Made by a program: the position numbers and the translations under genes. Source: Gnetum montanum (lineage: Eukaryota > Streptophyta > Gnetopsida > Gnetales > Gnetaceae). Taken from it: DNA of 64,000 nucleotides. The notes beneath the pieces are model-generated. The model saw only the letters and a list, made by a program, of their open reading frames with translations. It made no database searches and was not told where the DNA came from. This document shows positions 35,955 through 48,101 of the stretch, piece by piece (position 1 is the first letter of the stretch; each line of letters begins with the position of its first letter). The stretch is from contig MNCI01023402.1 in assembly GCA_015680685.1 (NCBI GenBank), forward strand, positions 534,173 to 598,172, read 5' to 3'.

Positions 35955-37975
35955 TACCCCCATGACTGAATGAAAACTCATCCTCAAGTTCCTTACAAAA
36001 TATTGGGACAGTATGAGATTATTGACTCAAATGGAACTAATGGTGAATGGGATGACATGTGAACGGATCATCATTACAAAACAAGACAAAATTGGTGTTC
36101 ATGACAACAAGAGTAAAAACTTTACACATTTGACATCAGGCCTTATTTGGCAGCTGAGAGAGAAGAGAGAAGAGAGAAGAAGTCTGCTGCTGCCAACGCC
36201 AAGATTACGTCTTTCGTTGTCTATCCGTGAGTGCACCATCCATCTCATTCCTTGCATAGCTACTTCAGCACTGGTAGATCCCATGTCTTCCCTCTAGATC
36301 CAATCCGTTGTTGTATGATTGCCATCTACACACACAACATAGTCTTATATTAGCAAGGGTAAATGAATCATAATGTAATTGATACCTTTCTTCGGTGAAA
36401 GGTCCATTGGCTGAGTTGTGGTATGGCTGATATGGATCTCGAGATATAATTATGGTGAATACCGAAGGTGTAGGGGTTAAGAAAAAATTGAAAAATTTGG
36501 GTCTAGACCCCCATGACTAAGAGTGAACCTCCAGTAGCGATAGAATGGAGAAAGAAAAATAACAAGAAAGATGGAGAAAAAGAGACAACTATAACGTCAA
36601 TGAAATGGATGTCAAGATGGAAATGAACAATTAAAGTTGATTGCAAAAAAATGTTTAAGGGAAAGAATTTAACGGATGTACCAAATAGGAATGCCAGTGG
36701 GACCACCCCAAAGCAGGCTCATGCCCCCAATGCCCTGACAAAGCCACATTCAAAGAGTCTGTAGGCTCTAGGAATGTCATTTGAAACAAGAGTTAAAGTC
36801 TTAACCACAAGAATTTACACAAAAGAAAATAATGTATCAACCAAAATATACACTAATGATACAATCGGCAATGAGGTGAACAATGGAGAGAAGGATGGAG
36901 AGAAGAGAATGGAATGGAATCCCAAGAACAAGGTGGTGTATAGCCCCTTGTGTAGTTCATGGTTAATGTGACTTAGCAGCTTCCATTCTAAGTCTGGCCC
37001 CAAACACACCCCATCTAATGACTTCGCATTAATACATTCAGCCGACTCAACCTCTTGAAGTAACAAGAATGTCTCCACCAAAGAGTCACCAACATTCTGA
37101 CGAAGCGAAAGATGAGATAGGAAGCGAGGAAGGGCCTTAGTTAGAGGGAACATTTTTATTTTGAGTTCCGTAACTAGTGCTTGTAGCCCCAGGTATTATT
37201 TTGTCTAAGGGGTGTGCTTTGAATTCTCACTATTTTTTTTTGTTTTATGTGTTTATGCGTGAAAACCACACCATGCAAAGACTTTGTTATTTTTATTAGC
37301 TCAGCTTCCTGATAATGGACCAATGTCGAAATGGGAAGGAATACTCAAGAAGAAAACATCCAAGCACCCAAGAGAATGGTCAACACAAATGCATCAAGTT
37401 CCCAAGAAGCCACACCCTTTTCAATCCTTGAGTCCTTCCTTAGTTTGAGAAATACCTAGTCACCGATTCGTTGATAGTTCTTATTTAAAAAGGGACTATA
37501 CATTTCCAAGCCCATAGAGACCATAGAAATTTATGGATGTATGAATGAAGTGAACTCATTGCCTGCCATATCAAAAGAACCATACCTTAGTATCAACATC
37601 ATGACTTAAAGGTAAAACCAAACATTAGCAACCAATAGAAAAATAGTTCATACCATCATTGAGAACACTTATTGGGTGACAAACTTACAAGATGGATAAC
37701 ACACACACAAAGAAATGAAAAAGGTATAAACAATGTTGTAAAACAAAAACAAGAAAAGTTAAAGTAATTTGTAAAACAAAAATGTGTAAAACAAAAACGT
37801 GTAAAACAAAAAATATGTAAAGTAAAAACTTAAAAGAACTGAGGGCCTCAAATGATTAGCATAGGTGGCTATCTCCCCCATGATTGAATTAAAAGGGAGA
37901 GATCCAAAATAACAAGCACCTATTTGAATTTCTTAGAAGTGTCCAACTTCTCCTGATTCATGTTTTTAGGTTAAG
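35955..37975 (-). other. Non-coding spacer and T-rich block of A2
   Basis: Polypurine tract AGTCATGGGGGTA at the LTR. Next is non-coding sequence with a GAGAGAAGAG run (36155-36182), and the TTTTGTTTTACA block (complement of 37730-37840). The part 37840-37960 matches the end of the integrase region of element C, so the pol deletion joint lies about 37960-37980. Small open frames (36013-36297, 36815-37153) show no domain. Confidence 0.6.
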
Positions 37976-38700
37976 GGATGGAAGTCAGCAACGCTCATAC
38001 TCTAATGTATCTATGCCTTCATTGTGGGCATGAGTTGTTCCCCCAGTTTGTTCCATGCATGTTGTTGGGCTGCTCTCTTGATCAGCTATCAACCACTGGG
38101 TGTTCTCTTGTTATGTGGTTGCTACATATAGGCACCATTGTATCTATGTTTCTTGGGCACACCAATTGCATGTAGGAGATGCTGAGCATTCCTCCATGTC
38201 ATCACCCTCTGAGTCACTGTATGTGATGCATGGAACTTTCTTCTTCTCGATCTTTCCATAAATGTTTACCTTAGATATTTCCAAGGAAAGATCATGGATT
38301 CCTAGGCATACATCTATTGTACTTAGCCATGCCCTTCCCATTATAATTGGGAAGTCCCCTTTGTTGCTGTTGACTTCTATCAACAAGAAATAAGCTGGGT
38401 ATGACCAACCACACACAGTGGTAATGATGTCCCCCACCAATCCCAAGGGAATGGTGATGGACTAGTCAGCCAGCTCCAATTGAATATTTCTCTTCTTAAG
38501 TGGAGGCAAGTTCTAGGCTTGATACATTTCTCGTGAGATTAAGTTGACTCTAGAACCTGAGTCAAGAAGAGCCTTATGAGGTTCATTCCTAGCGACTTGG
38601 AGGTAGATTAAGGGACTTCCAGGGTCAGAGAGTTTCCTGGAAAGGTGGCCTACCTTGAGCTAGTCAATAATGGTATGTGTTAACATAACGGTATGCGTTA
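37976..38700 (-). pseudogene. Retropepsin-like protease of element A2
   Basis: Reads NEPHKALLDSGSRVNLIS near 38570 with a canonical D-S-G catalytic triad, then CGWSYPAYFLLIEVNSNKGD and FPIIMGRAWLSTIDVCLGI near 38340. Homologous to the proteases of B and C, which have D-S-S at the catalytic site. After it, RT should begin, but the element jumps to the integrase tail. Confidence 0.8.
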
Positions 38701-41219
38701 AGCTCTATTGTTGGTTTGAAGGGAGCTCCAAAGCCTTAATTGTTGGAGGAGCGTACATAGACTCAACCGCTTATGGTTGCGAGAGCTTGTCTGGGCTTTT
38801 GGTTCTAAAGAAAGGTCTTCTCTTCTTGCAGTTGCTAGAACTAGCAGCAGGTTGAAGGTTTACAACTCGCATAGCATTACGTTGCTACGGTTGAGTGGGG
38901 AGTTCCCCTTGCATTGTTGGAGCGGGAGGTAGTGGAACTACCGACGTAAGAGATGTAGATGGATTTGAAGGATGGTATGTATATGGTGCATCTCCCAGAG
39001 GAGAAGGAGTCCTTCTAAAATACTCCCAAACTTGGTAGTGATGTTGTGAGGTTGCATGACCCATAGAGTCACTTGGAGAAATCGGCTGCTGCACGAAGTA
39101 GCCATATGGGTCTGGTTGCCAGTAAGGGTATTGTTGCCTAGGCGATGGCATCCCCCATGACTGTGGGTATTTCCACTGTTGATGTTGCCCGATAGGTTGT
39201 GGTAGAGTTCCACTTGGATAATATGTTAATGGTTGGTGGAACTACCTCGGGTTACCTTGGGAATAAGGTAACCTTCAGGGTGCTTACCGTTTTTTAAGTC
39301 TTGGGTTGAGTGCATACACCCCAGACTCTTGTAGATGTGAGATTATTGGGCAACATCCCTTAGGATGGTCATATTGAAAGATCTCACATCCACCATCATT
39401 GTCTGTGTCAAAATCCACAACCTCATCGGTGATAGTCATTTTTCCCTTACCCTTGTTACATGCATGGTTTGAGTCTCTCCACTTTTTCTTGTCATGGTCA
39501 CTACTTCGTTCCTCCTTGGACTCCTCTACGATTTTTAGGATAGTTTTAATTTTACTATCTACAAAGCTCCATATCTCATCTACCTTAGCTGACACTTCTG
39601 TTGTTAATTTCTGAAGCGGCAAGGTTTTTCTATTCACCAACTCTTCAAGTGATGACTCATCCTCTTCATCGCAGAATCTCACTCCCTTCTTTCAGAGGGA
39701 AGGATCGCAGTTATATTCTTCCACACTTTCTCTTTTTCATAGCTCCCCTTCTTCTTTAGCTACTTGCTCCAAAAATCAATGAATTTCATGGGATCTAAGT
39801 TCAGATAATCTTCCTTGGGCATATGTCCCAAGGGTTCTCCTGGTTTCATGTCTTAGCCCATCTACAAGATGGCAGAGTTGATCCCTTTGTGCATAGCCAT
39901 GGCCTGGGCAACGATGTAGTAATGCATAATACTGGCCCATGGCAGCATCCAAGGGTTCATGAGTACCCTGCTTCCAACCTTAGATCTGTTTACGTAGGTT
40001 GGACACTCTGGAGTACATTTGGTATTTATCGTTAAACAATTCTAGCATCGTACTCCACCTCCTAATGGTTTCCAACTCTAAAGATCGATACCAACTTTCC
40101 ACTTCTTTTATGAGTGTCCTAGAAAACAAGTTTAACTTCTGCCACTCATTCTTAATGTTTTGCAAGGTGCAGGCATAATGAAATGCCTGTAAGTGATTCT
40201 GCGAATTAGCATTGTATCCCCCCTCAAATCATGGGATGTTATTCATATCCAGTCTCTTGATCCGACTATCTTTTTGGTGCCTTGTAGGTATTCTAACTAC
40301 CTCCGTAATATCTAACATGCTCCAAGTTGCTAGTAGGGGCTCATCATGATCATCTCTCTCATGACATCTATGATTCCTACGTGATTCCCTACTTTCCCTT
40401 CTTTCATGCCTAGACTCTCTAGATTGCCCTTGTCCTCTCTCATCGAGGTCTCTCATCTCGCTTATCCTTATCCTCATCATTGTGCTCTTTGTGACTACAT
40501 CCTAATGTGGAAGGAGAGGATGAATGGTGTGATGAAGGGGAAGAAGAAGGAGAACCATCGCCATGATGATGTTTCTTGTCTTCTCTTCTGTGGCTATGAT
40601 CCCGATCGTGATGACAATCAGAATGCACATCCTTGTCATGTATTTTTGTTCCCTTAGTAAACATTTGGTGTTCATGGGGATCAGAACCAGGGTTGTGTAT
40701 CGTAGAGAGCAGGTTCTGATACACCACCTCCTCACTATTGTTAGGAAGGGGAACATCATCTTGTGGAGAACCTATTGAGATAGGTTTACCACTCTTAACT
40801 TCTCTTATGATGGGCAAAGCATTACAGGGGCCTTTGCCCTTCAACGATGTGTGGTAACTCTCCCATCGCTCATCCCGTTGACATTGCGCTTCTGTGGGAT
40901 GGTAGTCCCTTGCGTTGTAATCGCACACAACGTACTCAGTGTATAATTGCGACATGTCAATTCGTGCAAGGGCACAAAGAAGCATGTTGGGGGCAGCTCT
41001 GTCTAGAGGTAACACTATGTTACCTTCCAAATATCTCCAACACAGCTATTCATCTTGATGGAAGACAAAGGTAAAGTTGGATACATATTCATCATGATGA
41101 ATGTACACCACATTGAATTCCTAAGGAACTAGCAGATTTTGGTTATGTGTGTTAGATTGCCGACGGTCTCTTGTGTGATCCCTAGGTGGTGAAGTGCTTT
41201 TGTTCAAAGAAGAAAACAT
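38701..41219 (-). pseudogene. Gag polyprotein of element A2
   Basis: The likely start is the ATG at 41219 (MFSSLNKSTSPPRDHTRDRR). It is followed by a conserved N-terminal part with TEYVVCDYNARDYHPTEAQ and a His/Asp/Arg-rich segment (about 40640-40380). The core has NEWQKLNLFSRTLIKEVESW and LFNDKYQMYSRVSNLRKQI, then YAQG, ELRSHEI and EQVAKEEGEL. The knuckle at about 39390 reads CEIFQYDHPKGCC: the second Cys is Phe, so zinc binding is lost. A Pro/Tyr/Gln-rich tail follows (SPRQQYPYWQPDPYGYFVQQ). It has a few stops only, one after LRKQI shared with element C. This is the best-preserved long Gag in the window. Confidence 0.82.
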
Positions 41220-41346
41220 TGTTTCTTACTCGGTGTGCTAATTAACCATTATATAATTTTTCTTTTAATTAACCCTAAGGTTTGTTTAAGCTCCCAATGA
41301 ATCTGGATGATTTCCTATGTTCTACTTAGCGCACAAACAACTTAGT

Positions 41347-41364
41347 CCCTGGAAACAGTGCCAA
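41347..41364 (-). other. tRNA-Asp-type primer-binding site of A2
   Basis: Complement reads TTGGCACTGTTTCCAGGG directly after the LTR; four transitions/changes from the reverse complement of the tRNA-Asp 3' end. Confidence 0.65.
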
Positions 41365-42227
41365 TGATGAGTGGCGAGGTACCCCTACACTCAACCATAC
41401 AAATACAAGCATTACACATGCGATTTGGTCGAACTCTGTAGACTAAGTGCCTACACGCCTTATGGAACACTTAAGGTTAATCGTTCGTTGTCTTCCCAGA
41501 CTTACTTGTATTTGTCACAGTTGTATGGTTAAGTAAGTCTGAGGTATGTGATTTTTATGTCTTTTATGTTTTATCTCCTATGCTAATGAGGTGAAGGTTG
41601 AAGAGACTAATTAACTAACTTTAACTAACTAACTAAGCCTTAATTAACCTAGCATTAGTATCCATTCCCACTTACTATTTACACCCTGAACGAATGCAAC
41701 CTTGGTTACCAAATGTTATTCGTTACTGGGATCACCAAGTGTAACACATGTGCTCGAAGCGGTCGTACTGAATGCACTTAACTATGGGGGAAGGGTTGAG
41801 AGATATTTAATGAACTAATAAAGCATTTAAATGATAAATAATAAATAACAATAAATAAAGTCCTATCTAGCTTAGTCCATGCACTACAAGGTTTATCCAA
41901 GAAGTTCATCTTTATTTCCATACACAAACTTATGTTCAAGTACAATATTTGCTCGAATAAAGATCCATTCACTTTGGAGCTCCTACTGTGGGCACATGGA
42001 AATTATTCTATCTCTGGAGAGGTAAAATTGCCAAAGTTTCGCTACGGTTTAGGCCTAAACTTGGAAACAAGGGAGAGCCGCCTCTTCTTTTTTGATTTGA
42101 TGGCGCACTGCGATATCATGTACGCAATATCGTAGGGGAAGACGCAATATCACGTACGCGATATCGTGGGGGATGCGATATTGTGGCGGACGCGATATTG
42201 TGGCCCATGTGATATCGCGTCCCATTA
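41365..42227 (-). repeat. 5' LTR of element A2
   Basis: 863 bp. U3 (42106-42220) holds six or so GATATC/ATATTG palindromic words separated by GGGGGATG or GGGGAAGA. Where the 3' LTR has TTATTTATATA, this copy reads TTCTTTTTTGATT (42084 on), so the TATA of the promoter-bearing LTR has decayed since insertion. Confidence 0.88.
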
Positions 42228-42232
42228 GTATG

Positions 42233-43560
42233 ACATGGGAACTTACCATTGGCTTATTCATTAGGAAGAAAATTGCACTATGGTTAGTGTGCACAAACAC
42301 TTTGTATCCAAGTGCATAGTGCCTAAACTTTTCTAGAGTGTACACCACCACCATTAGTTCTTTCTTCATTGTGGTTTAATTCAACTATGCACCCACGATG
42401 CTTCAACTTACGCAATGGATATAAAATGGATGTTTCTTTTCATCCAACTACGTAAGCATGGCTCCCAAGGCATAATTTGATGCATCTATCATTATATGAA
42501 ATGGTCTTGACCAATCAGGTGCTCATAGAATTGGAGTTTCTATGAGTTTCTTCTTGAGGCTCTAGAATGCATTTTCACATTTCTTGGTTCAAATGAATGG
42601 AGCATCCTTCTTTGTAAGCTCAACCAACAGTTTTACAATCTTAAAGAAATTTTCTATGAATTGTCAGTAGTAGTGAGTGTGTCCAAGGAATTACTGAACA
42701 TTTTTAATACTTTCTAGTTGGTGAGTTATTCCTTGGATGACCCTCATCTTTTTGGGGCCCACCTCAATCCTTGCCTGAGAAATTTTATGCCCCAGTACAA
42801 TTCCCTCCTAGACCATCAAATAGCTCTTTTTCCAATTGAGCCAAAGATTTATCTTCACACACCTTTTAAGCACTTGCTCAAGGTTGTCCAAGGCTTACTT
42901 AAATGTGGCACCATAGGTGGAGAAGTCATTCATGAAAATTTCCACCCCATAACCAATTTGTTGCTGAAAAATGCTCAAGACCACATGTTGGAATGTTGTA
43001 GGAACATTGCACAAATTAAAAGACATCTTTGGATATGCAAAATTCTCCCAGGGACTTGTGAATGTTGTTTTGGCCTGATCCCCTAGTGTGATCTACATTT
43101 GGTTATAGCCACTATAACCATCTAGGAAGCTATAATAGCAATGCCTAGAAATAGTGTCCAATACTTGATCCACAAATGGCAATGGAAAGTGATCCTTGAA
43201 TATCTCCATATTCAATAGTCGAAAGTCAATGCAAACCCGTCACTTGCCATCTTTCTTTAGCATAATCATGAGTGGACTAACCCACTCACTATCCACAATG
43301 GGATAGATAAACCCTACCTTAAAAAGTTGTTCAATTTCCTCTTTAATGATCTGCTTCAATTTGGGGTTCAATCACCATTGTGACTACCTCTTTAGCTTCA
43401 TGGTCAGATCAGTGTAGATACGATGCTGGCATATCCCAAGATAAATCCCTATGAGTTTAGGATATGACCAAGTAAAGGTTGTTGGCCATTTGTTGACCAC
43501 CCTCAACAGCATCTATTTCTATTTAGGAGTAAGATTGGCATTGATGATTACTAGATTGCC
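42233..43560 (-). pseudogene. Reverse transcriptase and RNase H of element B
   Basis: Minus strand. The RT region contains the palm motif FMNDFSTYGAT at about 42935 (normally FMDD: the first catalytic Asp is Asn), preceded by QxGYGVEI and by YNQ/SFLDG-type motifs about 43130-43080. RNase H follows with APDWSRPFHIMIDASNYALG and MKKELMVVVYTLEKFRHYAL, then VFVHTNHSAIFFLMNKP (TDH to TNH). It ends at the insertion point of A2. Both Asp-to-Asn changes are G-to-A transitions on the coding strand. Confidence 0.82.
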
Positions 43561-44420
43561 ACTTTTCAAAAATGCATACTCCATGCCAGCATATAGAGTT
43601 TCAACTCTAAGGGCTCTTGTTTAAAATTTTTAGGGATTTCCAACTCTCCCTAATTGGTATCTTCATTTGTATCATTAGAAAGTTGGTGATGAACTTGCTC
43701 TAGTTCATTCATGCTTTTAATATAGGCACATGTCAAACTCTTAGCAAGTTCCATATAAACTGTGCTGCTTCCAAGATCAGTTGTCAGCCATTGGGTGCCC
43801 TCTTATTTTGTGGCTACTACATATATGCACCTTTGAATATCTACCTCATTTTCACATTACCTGCATATAGAAATGGATGATTTTTTCACAAACCAGAGTT
43901 TTTGCATGAAGTTACACCCTATATTGTTGTACATGATGCATGGAACTTACTTCTTCTTAATCGTTCTGAATTTATTTTCCTTGAAAATTTCCAAGGAAAG
44001 ATCTTTGATGCCCATTTTTGCATCAACAATGCTCAACCAAGCCCTTCCCATAATGATTGGAAAGTCCCCCTTGTAATTGTCAACTTTGATTACTAAGAAA
44101 TCAATAGGATATGACCACCCATAGAGAGTGATCACAATCTTCTACTAGTCCTAATGGAATAGTGATGGACTGATCTACTAGTTCTAAATGGATGTTGCTC
44201 TTCTTGAGAGGAGGTAGGTTCTAGGCATTGTACATTGCATGAGAAATCATGTTAATTCCAAAACTTGAGTCAATAAGTGCTTTGCATGGCTCATTCCTAG
44301 TAATCTGCAAATAGATGAGAGGACTTCCAAAATCAATTCTTTTCCTAGGAAGGTTGACAGCCTTGATCCAATCAAATACAACATGGGTTAACATAACTAT
44401 GTAGATATTAGGAGGCATTT
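43561..44420 (-). pseudogene. Retropepsin-like protease of element B
   Basis: CKALIDSSFGINMISHAMYN at about 44280 (catalytic D-S-S) and KGDFPIIMGRAWLSIVDAKM near 44050. Upstream is the gag-protease link (MLTHVVFDWIKAVNLPRK). The 43561-43900 part is the protease-RT linker. Confidence 0.78.
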
Positions 44421-46344
44421 AGTTTGAAGGACTCTTCAAACAAATGGATGCAGAGAATGAAGGAGATAAAGGATGATAAGCCACATAAGTAGGTGAGGAT
44501 TTAGTAGGGCTATTGGTTTAAAAGAATGATCTTTTATGGGATCTTGATTCTGAACCACTAGGCTAAGGAGCCGAGTATAAGTTAGTAGCCTTGGTAGCAT
44601 TATGTTGTTGCAATGGGTTGGAAGCTCACCCTACATGGATGGAGAAGGCTATAATTGGGTTGAGGGTGAAGGAGCATGTGCTAAAGGATGAGGAGAGTGA
44701 CAGGGATATGGGGTTTCCCCTCTAGTAGATGACTAATGAGTTCTATAATACTCTGGAGGGTAGTGGTGATGCTAAAAAGAAGCATGATTAGAAGATTCAT
44801 GCAGAGATATTGGTTGCTAAACATAGTATTCATGTGGATCTAGTTGCCTGTAAGAATACTGCTACCTTAGTGATGGCATCACCCAGGACTATGGATGTTG
44901 CCACTACTAGTATTACTCATATGGCTATGGTGGAGCTCCACTTTGATAATAAGCTTGTTCTTGTTGGTGGAACTACCTTGGATTGCCTTGAAGATAAGGC
45001 AATCTTCTAGGTGCTTGTCTTCTTACCAATCTAAGATTCAACACGTACACCCCAAACTCTTGCAAGTGTGACACAACAAGGCAACATCCTTTAGGATGTT
45101 CTTATTGGTAGATGTCACACCCACCATCATCATCTAATTCTAATTCTAACTCCACAACCTCTTCTACTATTGTAGCCTTACCCTTACCCCTTTAGTAGGT
45201 ACATTTAGCTTCTCTCCACCTCCTGTGATCATGATCACTACGTTACTCTCTTGATTCTTCTATAATTTTTAGAATAGTTTAGAATTTTTCATCCAAAGAG
45301 TCCCATAATTTATCAACCTTGGTCAATATATCAGAAACAAATTGTTGTATTGACATGGTTTTTTACTACAACACCTCATCAAGTGGTGACTCCTCTTCAT
45401 TCTCACAAAATCAAACATCCGTTTTTCTAATGAAAGGATCCCTGTTATATTCCTTAGCACTTTCTCATGTTAAGTCGCTTGATATGACTATCTTTCACAT
45501 GTCTAGTTGGAATTTTTACTGCCTCTACAATATTTAGCATACTCTAAGTTTCCAGCAAAGGCTCCTCATCATCATTATTTTAATGATGCCTATGATGTCC
45601 TCTACTACCCATTTTTTCATGGTGGGCCTGACAATCATTATTTTCCCATTGTTCACCTTCATCATGATCATCCTTTTTGTGACATCTGTCACAACTAGAA
45701 GAGGAAGAGGAAGATGTAGACAAAGAGGGTGAAGAGGGAGGAGTACTACCAACACCATGGTATCTGCCACCATCTCTATGCTTGTCACAACCACGTTTGT
45801 TAGCTTTCTTATCATCTTGATGCTTGCCCAAGCCCCTACTTTGGCTTTCACTTTTGCTTGAACCCAGATTGTTGATAGTGGACTATAGATTCAAGTTTAT
45901 GCCCCCATTACCAATATCAAGGGGTCAAGAATCTTCATGTTGAGAACCCCCAGAGGGAGGATCCTCATTGTATTTTTTGTTGAGAAAAAATAAGGGATTG
46001 GTGAACTGTTTCCCCTTCAAAGCCTCATGGTGCTTCTCCTAGTGTTAATCTCTCCTACATTGTGTTTCAGTGGGATGGTATTCCTAGTAGTCATGGTCAT
46101 GCACAATGTACTCTTCTTGAAGATCCTAAATGCCTAACCTCCTAAGAGTTTGGAGTAGCATCCCGAGCACAAATTGATCGGGAGTCATTACAATTTTGTC
46201 CTTCATATCTCTCCACCATAGTTGGTCATACTAATGTAGGGTGAAGGTGAAGTCAAGCACATACTCATCTGGATGAGTATATACCACCTTGCATTCTTGA
46301 GGCATTGGTGGTTTAGTATCATCGTGCTTGTGAGAAGAAGACAT
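44421..46344 (-). pseudogene. Gag polyprotein of element B, core deleted
   Basis: Start ATG at 46344 (MSSSHKHDDTKPPMPQECKV), then VVYTHPDEYVLDFTFTL, a Ser-rich and His/Asp-rich region (about 45830-45590), and the degenerate knuckle region (about 45120-45050, HPKGCC). Compared with C and A2, about 510 bp covering the retrotransposon-gag core is missing at 45466-45470: sequence equivalent to 24749 in C is joined to that equivalent to 25259. Without the core, this Gag could not form particles. Confidence 0.75.
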
Positions 46345-46499
46345 TTTTCAATTAGAATAAGATATTATGTGCTTAAATTATTATATTTATTTTTTAGAAT
46401 GATTTTTAACCTTAGGGTTCGTCCAACAATGCTAATGATTTTTACTATGCCTAGATAGTGCACACTTCAAACAAAAAGAGTCCCAAAAAATGGTGCCAA
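46345..46499 (-). other. Leader and primer-binding site of element B
   Basis: The complement of 46480-46499 reads ATTGGCACCATTTTTTGGGA, a decayed tRNA-Asp primer site, directly at the LTR end. Confidence 0.6.
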
Positions 46500-47327
46500 T
46501 GATGAGCAGTGAATACCCCTACGCTTAACCATACAAATCACTAAGCATTCATGTGCAATCCGGTCGAATTCTGTGGAATCTATATTTTCTGGTACACTAG
46601 CCTCTAGAAAGTGAACTTGCCCTAACAGTTATTCGTTGTCTTCCCAATTACACTTGTGATATGTAGAGGTATGGTTAAGTGTAATCAAGGCATATGATTT
46701 TTATTATTTTTATGTTTTATGTTTTGGGTGCTTAAAATAAAGGATGAAGGAATGAAGTAATTTAATTGTTAGTTTAATCTAACTAACTACACCTAACTAA
46801 TCCTAACATAAGCATCCATTGTCATTTTTCGTACACATTCTAAACACATTTAATGCTACTGGGTTATCAAATGTTAAGCATTACTAGAATTACCAAGTGA
46901 CAAGCGTATGCTCAAAGTGGTCGTACCTATGTGCTTAATTAATTGCTACTTAATTTAACTTAGTTTAGCCTAATTAATTATTTAATTACTTAAAGCATTA
47001 AAGGAAATTTCATAAAACATTAAATGCATAAATAAATAATTAATCTATTTCAAAGTGCTTCAAGGTTTATTAAAAACATCACCTTTATTGCCACCCACAC
47101 TACTATGCTCAGGTACAACAATGCTCAAATAAAGATCCATACACTCTTGACTCCTACTGCAGGCACTTAGAAAAATATTCTAACTTTAGAATGACAAAAT
47201 TGCAATAGCTTCACTACAACTATGACAAGACATGTCATAAATATGACGAATGAATGTGTATTTATAGGTGAAAATAGACACTACATCGACGGGGCCATAT
47301 CAACGCATCAAATCATGCATTAACAAG
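46500..47327 (-). repeat. 5' LTR of element B, main part (interrupted by A1)
   Basis: Starts TGATGAG at 46500 and is homologous to 27936-28780. Element A1 is inserted at 47327/47328, with ACAAG duplicated (47323-47327, 52912-52916). The remaining 47 bp of this LTR are at 52917-52963. TATA (complement of GTGTATTTATAGG) at about 47250-47264. Confidence 0.88.
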
Positions 47328-48101
47328 TGATGAACCATGATATCGTGTACGCGATATCGCATCCTACCTCATCTTCTATAAATAAGAGGCAGGGCCCTTG
47401 GTTCTAGAGGGATAGACTTAGACCCTTAACTAGATACTTGCAATTTAGTCATTCCAGAGTTAGAATTATTTTTGTGTGCTCACAGTAGGAGTCATAGAGT
47501 GAACAAATCTTTATTCAAGCAATTTGTACTTGAGCACAATTTTGTGTATGGCAATAAAAATGAACTTTATGATAAAACTTGCAGCATACAGATTAAGCTA
47601 ATTAGTAATTAATTATTTTTTAATGATTTCCTAGTTAATTAATATCTCTCTCAACCTTCAACCCCCTTAGTTAAATACACTTAGTATGACCGCTTTGAGC
47701 ATGTGTGTAGCGCTTGGTAACCCAGTAACGATTAACATTTGGTAAACTCAGCAACGTTGCACTAGTTTAGGATGTGTACGGCAAGTGGGAATGGATATTG
47801 GTGTTAGGAACATTTAGAACTTAATTAATGAATAGTTAATGTAAGTTAGCCACTTAGTTCTCTCTCCCTCTCATTTATTAGTAGAAGACATAAAAAATAC
47901 AAAAGCTATAAAAATCATAAACCTCAAGCTTACTTAACCATACAACCGTGACAATACAAGTAAGTTTGGGAAGACAACAAATTGCGATCTACGAGTAACT
48001 GTCTAGATACCACAACTAGTCCATCTGCAGAGTTCGACTAGATCATGCGTGAAACGCTCGTATTCGTATGGTTGAGTGTAGGGGTACCTTGTCACTCATC
48101 A
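47328..48101 (+). repeat. 5' LTR of element A1
   Basis: 774 bp, TGATGAA...CTCATCA. Two GATATCG palindromic words (47338-47361) precede CTATAAATAAGAGG (TATA at 47377). It is one motif unit shorter than the 3' LTR of the same element. Confidence 0.9.

Larger units (their letters stand above)
35104..42227 (-). mobile_element. Element A2, nested gag-protease element without RT/integrase
   Basis: 7124 bp, minus strand, with perfect target duplication GTATG (35099-35103 and 42228-42232) inside the pol gene of element B. Order on the minus strand: 5' LTR (42227-41365), primer site, gag, protease, then directly a T-rich block and non-coding spacer, polypurine tract, 3' LTR (35954-35104). RT, RNase H and integrase are absent, with a joint near 37975. 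It must have been mobilised by enzymes from elsewhere if the deletion predates insertion. Confidence 0.9.

Noticed and set aside
45534-45851. 105-codon minus frame rich in Val, Ile and Met
   Set aside because: A frame-shifted shadow of the His/Asp/Ser-rich part of element B's gag, which is in the frame encoding SSSPSLSTSS-type sequence.
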